This document shows positions 51,648 through 61,100 of a DNA stretch of 64,000 nucleotides, in pieces; positions within the stretch are counted from its first letter, which is position 1, and each line of letters begins with the position of its first letter. The notes under the pieces are model-generated. The model made no database searches. It was not told the origin of the DNA and was given only the letters and a program-made list of their open reading frames with translations. The DNA comes from Pseudonocardia hierapolitana (GTDB taxonomy: Bacteria > Actinomycetota > Actinomycetes > Mycobacteriales > Pseudonocardiaceae): assembly GCF_007994075.1 (NCBI RefSeq), contig NZ_VIWU01000001.1:7502001-7566000 (forward strand), written 5' to 3'. The position numbers and the translations under genes were made by a program.

Positions 51648-53164
51648 CAAGGCCGTGTAGTTAGTCGGTTGTTGTGATCGTCAAGGGTCTGTCGCTGCCA
51701 GGATGTTGATGGCCGTGGTGGCTTTGTAGCTGGTCCGGTCGATCGCTGGGCCTCGGGCTTGGTATTTGGAGATGGCCCGTTTGACGATGCGGGGACACAC
51801 CCGTAGTCGGCGGGTGGGCATGAGGTTGGCCAGGACGTGGCGGCCGATTGTGCCGATCAGGTCGATGACTGTGCCGGCGATGACATCGGCGGCCTGGATG
51901 AGTTGGTCGCGGGCGGTGTGCCAGGCGATGGTGAAGCTGGCGCGGTCGGGGTCGGTGTCGGGTCGGGTGCTGGTGGCGTCGGCGATGGCGGTGCGCAGTA
52001 GTTGGTAGACCACCAGCAGGGCGTAGACCTCTTGCTCGACGCCGGTCGGGGTGCGGGCGCGCAGCACGCGTCCGCCGAGGATGCTGGATTTGAGTTCCAG
52101 GTAGGCGGTTTCGATCTCCCACCGCTGGTGATACAGGGTGATCAGTTCGCTGGCGGGGTAGCGGCGGTGATCGAGCAGGGTGGTGGCGAGCCGGTAGACA
52201 CCGGTGTGCCGGCCCGCTGTGGTGGTGATGGTGATCTCGGCCTCGATCACGCGCACGGGTAGGGCAGCGAGGGTGGACAGGTAGGAGCCGTCGGGGTAGC
52301 GGGCCAGGACCGGCATGGTGCGGCTGTTCTTCAGCCGCACCAGCACCTGGGCTCCGGTCGCTGCGATCTGGGCCAGTAGCCCGGCCGCGGCGAAGTTGCG
52401 GTCGGCCAGAAGGATCATCCCGGCGCGCAGGCTGGCCAGCAGGCGGGGCGTGTAGGTGGTCTCCCCCGCGGTGGTGGGGCCGAACACGGCGTCGATGAGG
52501 GTGCGGGTGCCGCAGGCCACCAGTGCGACCAGGCGGATCTGTGGATAGCCGCCGCCTCCGTGGTTGCCGCGCTGCTTGGTGAAGCGGGTCAACATCGCGG
52601 GGCTGTCGGGCACGGTCAGGGTGGTGCCGTCGATCGCGCAGACCAGCAGGCCGCGCCACCACGTTCCGGGCTGGCGGGAGCTGGCCGTCGGGGTGCTGGC
52701 TGCGGGGCCGCGCAGCAGGTCGAACAGCCACCGCAGCGGTGCCGCGCCGATGCGGCGGCGGGCCTGGGCCAACCCGGCGCCGCTCGGCGTGGCGGTGGTG
52801 ATGCCCTCCAGCCCGGCGACCAGCTTGCGCCACACGCCCAGATACCCGACCTCGGGGAACAGGCAGGCGGCCAGTAGTAGATAGACCACGACCCGGGATG
52901 GCAGGTCCCGCAGCCGCGACTGGGTGGTACGGGTGGCGCTCAGGGCCTCATCGACCATCTCGAACGGAACCTGCTGGGTGAGCTCGCCGAGATGGCCGGG
53001 AGCGAACCGGCCCCCGGCCACGGTCGTGGTGCGAGTGATGACAGACTTGGTGTCCAACGGAGTTCTTGCTTCTGGTGATCTTGGTCGACACCGTTCTAGC
53101 AGGAACTCCGTTGCTTGTTTCCAGGGGTTGACAACCCCACACACCCCTTAACTACACGGCCTTG
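51648..53164. mobile_element. IS4-family insertion sequence, complete
   Basis: The 1517-bp element has perfect 16-bp terminal inverted repeats (CAAGGCCGTGTAGTTA at 51648-51663 and its reverse complement at 53149-53164), one transposase gene on the minus strand, and a perfect 10-bp target duplication GGACTAGTGG on both sides. A further inverted repeat GGGGTTG/CAACCCC lies near the right end (53124-53138). It sits in the short convergent gap between the FHA and GlnH-like genes and breaks neither. The intact ends and duplication indicate a recent insertion. Confidence 0.97.
51681..53057 (-). CDS. IS4-family DDE transposase
   Basis: The ~458-aa protein is an IS4-type transposase: N-terminal IS4 helical domain, DDE acidic residues in CAIDGTTL and LLADRNF, and the YREK signature YHQRWEIETAYLELK with all four residues present. 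All catalytic parts look intact, so it may be active. TTG at 53057 begins the conserved LDTKSVITRTTTVAGG; a GTG at 53144 gives a longer product but would run into the terminal region of the IS. Confidence 0.93.
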   Translation of the reverse strand: MDTKSVITRTTTVAGGRFAPGHLGELTQQVPFEMVDEALSATRTTQSRLRDLPSRVVVYLLLAACLFPEVGYLGVWRKLVAGLEGITTATPSGAGLAQARRRIGAAPLRWLFDLLRGPAASTPTASSRQPGTWWRGLLVCAIDGTTLTVPDSPAMLTRFTKQRGNHGGGGYPQIRLVALVACGTRTLIDAVFGPTTAGETTYTPRLLASLRAGMILLADRNFAAAGLLAQIAATGAQVLVRLKNSRTMPVLARYPDGSYLSTLAALPVRVIEAEITITTTAGRHTGVYRLATTLLDHRRYPASELITLYHQRWEIETAYLELKSSILGGRVLRARTPTGVEQEVYALLVVYQLLRTAIADATSTRPDTDPDRASFTIAWHTARDQLIQAADVIAGTVIDLIGTIGRHVLANLMPTRRLRVCPRIVKRAISKYQARGPAIDRTSYKATTAINILAATDP

Positions 53165-53174
53165 GGACTAGTGG
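53165..53174. repeat. Right target-site duplication of IS
   Basis: GGACTAGTGG, identical to 51638-51647, follows the right inverted repeat directly. Confidence 0.95.
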
Positions 53175-53189
53175 ACCACCAGCCCCGCG

Positions 53190-54173
53190 TCAGTCCCGGT
53201 ACACGGGCGGCGGAGGCGGGGGCACGGGGTCGAGGCGGCCGGTGTACCAGTGCCGGTTGCTCGCCGCGAGGCTGCCGTCCGCGCGGGCCGCTTCGAGCAC
53301 GCCGTTGACGAAGCGGACGAGGTCCGGCTCGTCCGGGCGCATCCCCACCGCGTAGCGGGAGGTGTCCAGTGCCCGGCCCACCACCCGGGTGTTGGGGTCC
53401 TGCGCGGCGAGGCCGGCGAGGATGACGTCGTCGCTCGACACCGCGGCGACGCGGCCGCGCTGCAGCTCCAGGACGCAGTCCGGGATGCCGGTGAGCGACT
53501 CGACCTGCAGGCCGAGGTTGCGCAGCACGATCTCCGTGGTGGAGCCGCGGGAGGTGCAGACGGTGCGGCCCGCGAGGTCCTCGACCTCGCGTATCCCGCT
53601 GTCGACGGGCACCAGCAGTCGCTGGGAGGCCGGCATGTAGGGGGCGGAGAACTCGACCACCCGCTGGCGGGCGCAGGTGACGGTGAAGCTGTTGACGACC
53701 ACGTCCACCTGGTCGCGTTCCAGCGCGGCGGCCCGGTCGGCGATGTTCAGCACGACGTACTGCACCCGCTCCGGATCGCCGAAGATCGCGGCCGCGATCC
53801 GCCGGACGATGTCGATGTCGGAGCCGGAGAGGTTGCCGGTGAGGGGGTCCCGGTACCCGGCGAGGAACTTGCCCTGGTCCACCCCGGCGATCAACCGGCC
53901 CCGGTCGGCGATGACGGCCATCGTGGAGCCGGCAGGCATGGCGCCGGGCGCGGGCAGCGGCCCCTGCGGGCGCAGGCTCTCGCGCACCGCCTCGGTGCAC
54001 GCCGGAGCGGGTGCCGTGGGTGCCCCGCCTGCCTGCGGCGCCTGCGCAGGCCCGGTGGGCTCGCCCGAGGCGAGCCCACCCAGCAGCATGCTGCCGAGCG
54101 CGAGCACCGCCCCCACCACGAGGTAGATCGCGGGCTTCCGGGCATCGACGTTCTTCGCCGCCGCGCTCGTCAT
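53190..54173 (-). CDS. GlnH-like amino-acid-binding sensor protein
   Basis: This 327-aa family-3 solute-binding protein has an N-terminal hydrophobic anchor (residues ~14-34) and a periplasmic-type binding domain (DRGRLIAGVDQGKFLAGYRDPLTGNLSGSDIDIVRRIAAAIFGD, VVVNSFTVTCARQRVVEFSAPY). In mycobacteria GlnH senses Asp/Glu outside the cell and signals to PknG through GlnX. Unlike GlnH of M. tuberculosis it has no clear lipobox Cys and appears membrane-anchored. It overlaps the GlnX-like gene by 4 bp. The IS lies just past its stop. Confidence 0.85.
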   Translation of the reverse strand: MTSAAAKNVDARKPAIYLVVGAVLALGSMLLGGLASGEPTGPAQAPQAGGAPTAPAPACTEAVRESLRPQGPLPAPGAMPAGSTMAVIADRGRLIAGVDQGKFLAGYRDPLTGNLSGSDIDIVRRIAAAIFGDPERVQYVVLNIADRAAALERDQVDVVVNSFTVTCARQRVVEFSAPYMPASQRLLVPVDSGIREVEDLAGRTVCTSRGSTTEIVLRNLGLQVESLTGIPDCVLELQRGRVAAVSSDDVILAGLAAQDPNTRVVGRALDTSRYAVGMRPDEPDLVRFVNGVLEAARADGSLAASNRHWYTGRLDPVPPPPPPVYRD

Positions 54174-55513
54174 CGGTACTCCTCCACCCGGCGCCCGATC
54201 CCGGCGGCGGCCGCCGCGGCGGCCACCAGCGCCAGCACGGCAGGGCCCGCCGCGAGGCCGGTGAGGGCGGCCGCGGCGGTGTCGGCCTCCGCCCGGAACG
54301 CGGCCCGCTCGGCGTCGATCGTCTCGCCGAGCACGGTGCCGAGCCGGTCGAACGCGGCGCCGGAGCCGTCCGGAGCCGCTCCGGTGGCCGAGGCGACGGC
54401 GTCGCGGTAGAGGCCGCCGTCGTCGAGCTCGCGCAACCTGCGGTGTGCGGTCATCCACTCCTCGGTGGCGGTGCGGACGGCGGCGATCCGGTCGTCGGTG
54501 TCGGGCTCGGCGGCATCCCTGGCCGCGTCGAGGAGCCCGCTCGTCGAGATCGTGCCGAGCACACGCTCGATCGCGGCGGTGAAGCCGCTGTCGGCGGCGC
54601 CGCCTCCGCGGGCGACCAGCACCAGGCTCTCGTTGCTGCGTGCCTGCAGGACGGCGGCTCGTGCCTCGTCGAGGGTGTCGGCGATGCCGCTGTGCCGCTC
54701 TGCCTCGGTGAGCCGTCCGCTCGCCACCGACATCGCGACCACCCACCACAGCAGCGCGACCACGATGGCCCCTCCCGCGACCGTGAGCCCCACCGACAGG
54801 ACGCGCTGGGTGCGCCTGCGTTCCCGCACCGCGGCGTCGACCACGGCGGCGAGGGCCGCGAGACCCATGAGCAGCACGGCGATCGGCGCGCTCCCCGCGC
54901 GGCCGTACGCGTCCGCGAGCGCCTCGGCCTGGAGCCTGCGCAGCTCGTCGGCGGCCGGCAGGATCTCGGTGGCCATCAGCCGGGACGCGCTGTCGAGGTA
55001 GGACTGCCCGAGCGGGTAGCCGAGCCGGTTGTACGTGCGCGCGGACTCCACGAGTCCGCTGTAGACCGGCAGCTGTGCCGCGATCGTGGCCAGCGCCGGG
55101 GCCGCCGGGTCGTCGGCGGGCAGCAGCCCGGCCGCGTGCACCAGCCGGGCCGTCGTGTCGGCGATGTCGCGGTCGTAGCGGGCGCGGATCTGCGCCGGCT
55201 CCTGCCCTCCGGAGACGAAACCGCTCGTCGCCATCGCGTCGGCGTCGGCGAGCGACCGGTACAGCTCGGCGGCGTCGGCGTGCACGGCGGCGATGCGGCT
55301 GCCGCCCTCGTGGACCGCTTCCGTGCGTGCGGTGCCGTCGACCAGGCTGAACACGCCGGCCAGCAGGCACCCCAGCACGAGCACGGCGCCGAGGCGGCGC
55401 AGCCGGTCGGGAGTGCTGGGCCCGGCGGCGAGCACGCGCAACCGCTGCCGCACGCCGCTGCCGGTGGTGCCGCTCGCCGGTAGGTGGGTGGCCCTCTCGA
55501 GGTCCAGGCTCAC
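54170..55513 (-). CDS. GlnX-like transmembrane signalling protein
   Basis: The 447-aa protein has a TM helix at about residues 40-60, a helical extracellular region, two TM helices around 205-225 and 240-260, another extracellular helical region and a final TM near 415-435. This is the four-helix plan of GlnX, the partner that passes the GlnH signal to PknG. There is no kinase or catalytic domain. GTG at 55513 follows GGGGGGA. It forms one operon with the GlnH-like gene (ATGA overlap). Confidence 0.82.
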   Translation of the reverse strand: MSLDLERATHLPASGTTGSGVRQRLRVLAAGPSTPDRLRRLGAVLVLGCLLAGVFSLVDGTARTEAVHEGGSRIAAVHADAAELYRSLADADAMATSGFVSGGQEPAQIRARYDRDIADTTARLVHAAGLLPADDPAAPALATIAAQLPVYSGLVESARTYNRLGYPLGQSYLDSASRLMATEILPAADELRRLQAEALADAYGRAGSAPIAVLLMGLAALAAVVDAAVRERRRTQRVLSVGLTVAGGAIVVALLWWVVAMSVASGRLTEAERHSGIADTLDEARAAVLQARSNESLVLVARGGGAADSGFTAAIERVLGTISTSGLLDAARDAAEPDTDDRIAAVRTATEEWMTAHRRLRELDDGGLYRDAVASATGAAPDGSGAAFDRLGTVLGETIDAERAAFRAEADTAAAALTGLAAGPAVLALVAAAAAAAGIGRRVEEYR

Positions 55514-55616
55514 TCGTCCCCCCAACGCTCACGCCCTGGCGCGCCCAGCCTAGGACCAATCGTGACCCTGCGAGGTCAAGATCCGATCAGGATCGCAGGC
55601 GTTCGATCGCGGGCGT

Positions 55617-55647
55617 TTGATCGACGTGCGCGGCCGCTTCCTAGGAT
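55617..55647 (+). promoter_or_regulatory. Possible promoter of acyltransferase gene
   Basis: TTGATC (55617-55622) and TAGGAT (55642-55647) are 19 bp apart, about 30 bp ahead of the acyltransferase start. Two copies of GGCGTTYGATCG lie close upstream (near 55598 and 55612). Confidence 0.35.
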
Positions 55648-55677
55648 TGGCGATCGATCGCGGAGGGGGAGGGCTGC

Positions 55678-57717
55678 ATGACGGCGCGTGAGCAGCCGGG
55701 CGGGCGCCCGGTGGCGGGGCTCGGGGTGGCGACGGGCTTCCGCCCGGAGCTGCAGGGCCTGCGCGCGCTCGCGGTCGTCCTCGTCGCCGTCTACCACGTG
55801 TGGGTGGGCCGGGTCTCCGGCGGCGTCGACGTGTTCTTCGTCGTGTCCGGGTTCCTGCTCACCGGGCAGCTGGTGCGTGCCGCCGAGCGCGGCGAGTTCG
55901 GCGTCCGGCGCCGGTGGTTGCGCAGCCTCGCGCGCCTCGTGCCGGCCGCGGCGGTGGTGCTCGTCGTCACCGCGGTGGCCGCCGCGATGGTCCTGCCGGA
56001 GGGCCGCTGGAGCCAGACCGTGCGCGAGATCGTGGCCGCGGCCCTGTTCCTGGAGAACTGGCAGCTCGCGGCCGACTCGGTCGACTACGCGGCCCGCAAC
56101 AACGTGGCGAGCGTCGCCCAGCACTTCTGGTCGCTGTCGGTGCAGGTCCAGGTGTTCCTGCTCTGGCCGCTGCTGTTCGCCGTGGTCGCGCTCGCCTGCC
56201 GGAACGCGCCCGGCAAGCTGCACCGCACCGCCACGATGGCGCTGCTGGGGGTGTTCGCGGCATCGTTGGTCCATTCGGTGGAGCTGACGATCGCGAACCA
56301 GCCCCTCGCCTACTTCCACACGCTGACCCGGCTGTGGGAGTTCGCGCTGGGCGGGCTGCTCGCGCTGCACGCGGACCGGATCGTCCTCACGCGCCGGGCC
56401 CGCGTGGCCGCGGGCTGGACGGGCGTCGCAGGCCTGGTGGCGTGTGGCGCGGTGATCCCGGTCGCGCACGCCTTCCCCGGCATCGCGGCGCTGTGGCCCA
56501 CCGGCTGCGCGGCGCTCGTGCTGCTGGCCGGCCGCACCGGTGCCGCGCTCGGCGCCGACCGCGTCCTCACCGCGGCGCCCGCGCGCTACCTGGGGGACAT
56601 CAGCTACGCCCTGTACCTGTGGCACTGGCCGCTCCTCGTGCTGTACCAGCAGGCCGCAGGGGCGGAGTCGGTCGGGTTCGGTGCGGGCGTGCTGATCATC
56701 GGCGGGGCCACGGTGCTCGCCGCGATCACCTACGAGTGCGTCGAGAAGCCACTCGCCCGCCGGCGCGGCGGCCCGCGCCGCCAGGCCCGGATCACGGTGG
56801 CCTGCACCGCCGTCGTGCTCGCCGTCGCGTTCGGCTGGCAGGTCGCGGCCGCATCGCGCGTCGACCCGGAGGCCGTGGTGGGTGACGACTCCCACCCCGG
56901 TGCCCGTGCGCTGCTCTCCGACGAGGAGGTCCCACCCGCGCCGCTCCTGCCGTCGGCGCTGGCGGTCACCGAGGACTGGGTGCGCATCGAGCAGTGGAAC
57001 TGCACGCCGATGGCCGGCTTCCCCATGGACGTGTGCGCGCACCCGTTGCCCGTCGCCGAGGACACGCAGGAGCCGGTGCAGCCCGACCGCCGGATCGTCG
57101 TGGTGGGCGACTCGCACGCGCAGCAGCTCACCGGGGCGCTGCTGCCCATCGCGCAGCAGCACAACTGGCAGATCATCACGATCGTGCGCGGCGCCTGCCC
57201 GTTCTCCACGGCGTCCGAGGTGGTGCCGGACGAGCCCGACTGCCTGGCCTGGAACGCGGCCGCCGCCGACGAGATCATCGCGATGCGGCCGGACGCCGTC
57301 GTCACGCTCGCCACGCGCGACGCGCGCGTCGGGCAGACCGAGCAGACCCCGGCCGGGTTCGTCGAGCAGTGGCGGAGGCTCGACGCGGAGGGCATCCCGG
57401 TGCTCGCGCTGCGCGACAACCCGCGGTTCGACCACTCCGTGCCGGACTGCGTGCAGACCCACCCGGACGACGTCGACGGGTGCGGGGTGGACCGCGCGGA
57501 GATCTACGCGCCCACACCGCCCTGGACCGACCTGCCCGACGTGCCGGCGAACGTCACGTTCGTCGACATCGCCGACGCCGTGTGCGACGCGGAGCGCTGC
57601 CCGCCGGTGATCGGCAACGTGCTCGTGTACATGGACGACAACCACCTCACAGCGACTTACAGCACCTCGATGTCGGACTTGCTGGCGAGCCGGATCGAGG
57701 AGGGCCTGGGCTGGTAG
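55678..57717 (+). CDS. OafA/YrhL-family acyltransferase with SGNH-like domain
   Basis: The 679-aa protein has an N-terminal acyltransferase-3 membrane domain with about ten helices (residues ~20-380; FRPELQGLRALAVVLVAVYHV with the active-site His, VDVFFVVSGFLLTG, QHFWSLSVQVQVFLLWPLL, ISYALYLWHWPLLV) and a C-terminal SGNH-like hydrolase domain (VVVGDSHAQQLTG, and DNHLTATYS near the end) outside the membrane. Such proteins O-acylate cell-wall or secreted glycans. ATG at 55678 follows GGAGGGGGAGGG. It is divergent from the GlnX-like gene. Confidence 0.9.
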   Translation: MTAREQPGGRPVAGLGVATGFRPELQGLRALAVVLVAVYHVWVGRVSGGVDVFFVVSGFLLTGQLVRAAERGEFGVRRRWLRSLARLVPAAAVVLVVTAVAAAMVLPEGRWSQTVREIVAAALFLENWQLAADSVDYAARNNVASVAQHFWSLSVQVQVFLLWPLLFAVVALACRNAPGKLHRTATMALLGVFAASLVHSVELTIANQPLAYFHTLTRLWEFALGGLLALHADRIVLTRRARVAAGWTGVAGLVACGAVIPVAHAFPGIAALWPTGCAALVLLAGRTGAALGADRVLTAAPARYLGDISYALYLWHWPLLVLYQQAAGAESVGFGAGVLIIGGATVLAAITYECVEKPLARRRGGPRRQARITVACTAVVLAVAFGWQVAAASRVDPEAVVGDDSHPGARALLSDEEVPPAPLLPSALAVTEDWVRIEQWNCTPMAGFPMDVCAHPLPVAEDTQEPVQPDRRIVVVGDSHAQQLTGALLPIAQQHNWQIITIVRGACPFSTASEVVPDEPDCLAWNAAAADEIIAMRPDAVVTLATRDARVGQTEQTPAGFVEQWRRLDAEGIPVLALRDNPRFDHSVPDCVQTHPDDVDGCGVDRAEIYAPTPPWTDLPDVPANVTFVDIADAVCDAERCPPVIGNVLVYMDDNHLTATYSTSMSDLLASRIEEGLGW

Positions 57718-57730
57718 GAGGTCACTCGCA

Positions 57731-58051
57731 GTGACGTCGAGGTGTCGGCGGGTGCCGTGGTGGACGTCGGCAGCGCTGGCCGCCATGGCGTTGGTGCTGC
57801 CGCCGATCGCGGTCGGCGACCGGACGGTCGCGGAACTGCGGCCCGGCGAGGGCCGGGTCGGCCTTTCGGCGGCTGCCGTGCCGGTGAACTGCTCGGCGGG
57901 CAACGTGGTGTGCATGACGGGGAACGCGACGTCGAGGATCGACGTGACGACGTCGAACATGATCTTCGACGGTCGGGGGTTCTCCTCGGTCGGGATCACC
58001 GTGTATCCGGGACAACCACCTCGGCCCGGGTTACCGCAGGTTGACCGGTGA
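57731..58051 (+). CDS. Small secreted hypothetical protein
   Basis: The 106-aa product has a Sec-type signal peptide (basic start, then SAALAAMALVLPPIAVG) and a mature part of ~75 residues with two Cys (CSAGNVVC). No family is recognised. GTG at 57731 follows GGAGG 8-10 nt upstream. It begins 13 bp after the acyltransferase stop and may belong to its operon. Confidence is limited by the lack of homology. Confidence 0.5.
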   Translation: MTSRCRRVPWWTSAALAAMALVLPPIAVGDRTVAELRPGEGRVGLSAAAVPVNCSAGNVVCMTGNATSRIDVTTSNMIFDGRGFSSVGITVYPGQPPRPGLPQVDR

Positions 58052-58136
58052 CTGAGGGCAAGGTGCGGGTGGCGCCGATCCGCTGATCACGGGTGCGCGG
58101 GCTCCGGCTGTCACACCGGGCGACGGCGATGCCGCG

Positions 58137-61100
58137 CTACCCCGCCAGGTGGCCCCAACGCTCGGCGAGCGCCGACCAGGGGCCGGTGGCGGCGACCCGG
58201 CCGTCCTCCAGCACGACGACGCAGTCGGCGCGAGCGAGCGCGGAGTGCTTGGAGCTGCAGCCCACCACCGTGACGCCGCGGCGGCGCAGCGCCTCCCACA
58301 GCTCCACCTCCGTGCGGGCGTCGAGCGCGGAGGAGACGTCGTCGGCGACCAGCAGCTCGGCCTCGGTGGCGAGTGCCCTGGCGAGCGCGAGGCGCTGCAT
58401 CTGCCCGCCGGACAGCCGCACGCCCCGGTGGCCGATCAGTGCGCCGTGCCCTCCCGCGTCCCGGACGTCGGCCTCCAGGCGGGCGTCGTCGAGCGCGTCC
58501 TGGAGCCTGCGGTCGTGGTCGAGCGCGATGTTGTCGGAGAACGAGCCGGACAGCACGCGCGGCACCTGGCCGACGTAGGCCACCTGGCCGGGCCGCAGGA
58601 AGAGCTCCGGGTCGTCGACCTCCATGTCGTTCCAGCGGATGCTGCCCTCGTGGTCGACCAGGCCTGCGAGGCCGGCGAGCAGGCTGGACTTGCCCGACCC
58701 GACGCGCCCGGTGAGCAGGACGAGCGAGCCCGCGTCGATCGTGAGGTCGACCTCCTGCACGCCGACGGTGCCGTCGTCGTGCACGGCGGTGACGCCCTCG
58801 AGGCTGAGCCGTTTGAGCGGTACCCGGCCGGCGGGCCTGGGCGCGGGGGCGGTGCCTGCCGGCAGGTCGACGCCCGGCGGCTGACGCATGATGTCCGTGC
58901 CGCCGGAGAGGTCGGACATCGCCTGCACCCAGCGCCGGGCCACCGGGGCCTCGGTGACGGCGGCGCCGAAGACCATCCCGAACCAGCCGGAACCGGCCAC
59001 GGAAGTGCTCACCAGCAGGGCCGTGGCGAGGTCCCAGCCGCCTGCGAGGTGCACCGCCCATGCCGTGACCACCCCGAGCTGCGTGAGCAGTGCCGGTGTG
59101 CCTTCGAGCAGCATGCGCACCCGCTGCTCCCGCACGGCGGCCGCGACGCGGCGTTCGTCGACGCGGCGCAGGTGCGCCTGGACGGCGTCCGTGGCCGCCG
59201 CGAGCTTGACGGTGCGTGCGGCGTCGAGCACCGACACCAGCGAGGCGCCGAACCGGGCCCGGGCGTCGCCGGCCACGCGGGCCGACGAGCCTGCCACCGG
59301 GGCGCCGAGGGCCGACACCGCCGCGGACACGACCAGCACCGTGGCGAGCACCGCGCCGGCGAGCACGCTCTGCGCGGCGACGGCCGTGACCAGCACGATG
59401 ATGGTGCCGTTGGTGACGTCGACCCAGCGGTCGACGTAGAGCACGAGACGGTCGGAGTCCAGCGCCCGCGCCACCACCTCGCCCGCGGGGGTGCGGGCCA
59501 GCCGCCGCTGCATGGTCTGCCCGCGCAGCACGGCGAGGCGCGTTCTCAGCGTGACCGCCGACCACCACTGCGGGTAGGTGCGGAACGCGCACGCCAGAGC
59601 CAGCGGCGCCAGCAACAGCGTGATGGCCAGCGCGGCGGTGTCGGCCCACGGTGACGCGCCCTGTTCGAGCGCGCCCACGAGCCGCCCCCACAGCCAACCC
59701 GTGACGACGCCGTACGCCCCCACCAGCGACGCGACGAGGAATGCGATACCACCGAGCACGCCCCAACGCGGGTGGGCGAACATCGTGCGCACCACCGTGC
59801 GGGCCAGCCGCGCGCGCACGGGCGGGGGAGCGGGCTTCGGCGGGCGGCGGACCGCGCGGGTGAACCGGGCGGCGTGCTCGACGGCGGGCTCGCCGTCGCC
59901 CGCCGCGGCGAGGAGATCCCGGAACGGTCCCGGCTCGGCCGCGAGCCGGGCGCGCTCGCCGTGCTGGACCACGCGCCCCCTGTCGAGCACCGCCACGGCG
60001 TGACAGCGGCGGGTGGTGGAGAGCCGGTGCGCGATGACGATGCCCGTGCGCCCCGAGAGGAGCCGGTCGGTGGCCCGCGTGACGCGGCGCTCGGTCTGCG
60101 GATCCATGCGCGCGGTCGCCTCGTCGAGCACGACGACCGCGACGTCCCGCACGAGCAGCCGCGCGAACGCCACCAGCTGCTCCTCGCCCGCGGACAGGGT
60201 GGTGCCGCCGGAGCCGAGCCGGGTCTGCAGTCCGTCGGGGAGCGCGGCCACCCACTCGCCCAGGCCGAGCGCGTCGACGGCGGCCTCCACCGCGCCCGGC
60301 GGGACGTCGCCGAACAGCGTGATGTTCTCTTCGAGGGTGGCCGCGAGGATCTCGGTGCGCTGGGTGACCACGCCGACGGCGCGCCGCAGGTCCTGCAGGT
60401 CGGTGGCCGTGACGTCCTGCCCGGCGACGAACACCGTGCCCGGTGGCGGCTCCACCGCGCGGGACAGCAGCTTCGCGAGCGTGGACTTGCCGGCGCCGGT
60501 GCGCCCGACGAGCGCGCACGTCGTGCCGGCGGGCACGGTGAGGTCGACCGAGCGCAGCGCGAACCCGCCGGGGTAGCCGAACGTGAGGCCGCGGACCTCC
60601 ACGGCCGCAGGGCCGGGCGCTACCGGGCGTCCGCCGACCGGTTCCTGCGGCGCGGCCAGCAGGCCGCGGATGCGCTGGAGCGCACCCAGGCCGGCCTGCA
60701 CCTCCGGCATCTGCATGCTGATGTTGTTCAGCTGACCTGCGAACGTGGTGAACAGCAGCCACAGGGTGACGAGCTCGGCCACCCCGAGCCCGCCCCCGCT
60801 GACGAGCGCCGCGCCGGCCACCGCGAGCGCGGCGAGCATCCCGTGCAGGACCAGACCGGTGCGCAGCCCCACGCGCGTGGAGGCGGCGCACGTGGCCGCG
60901 ACGCGGCGCAGCACCTCCCGCGCCCGCAGCGCGTACTGGCGCACGACGTGCGGCTGGCCGAGCGAGGAACGCACGTCGTCGCGCCCCGCGACGGCCTCCT
61001 CCAGCTGGGCCGAGTGGTCCGACCACGCGGCCTCCTCCGCGAGCTTGCGCTCGGCGATCACCGCGGTGAGCGGGCGCACCAGCGCGGCCGCCAGCAGCGC

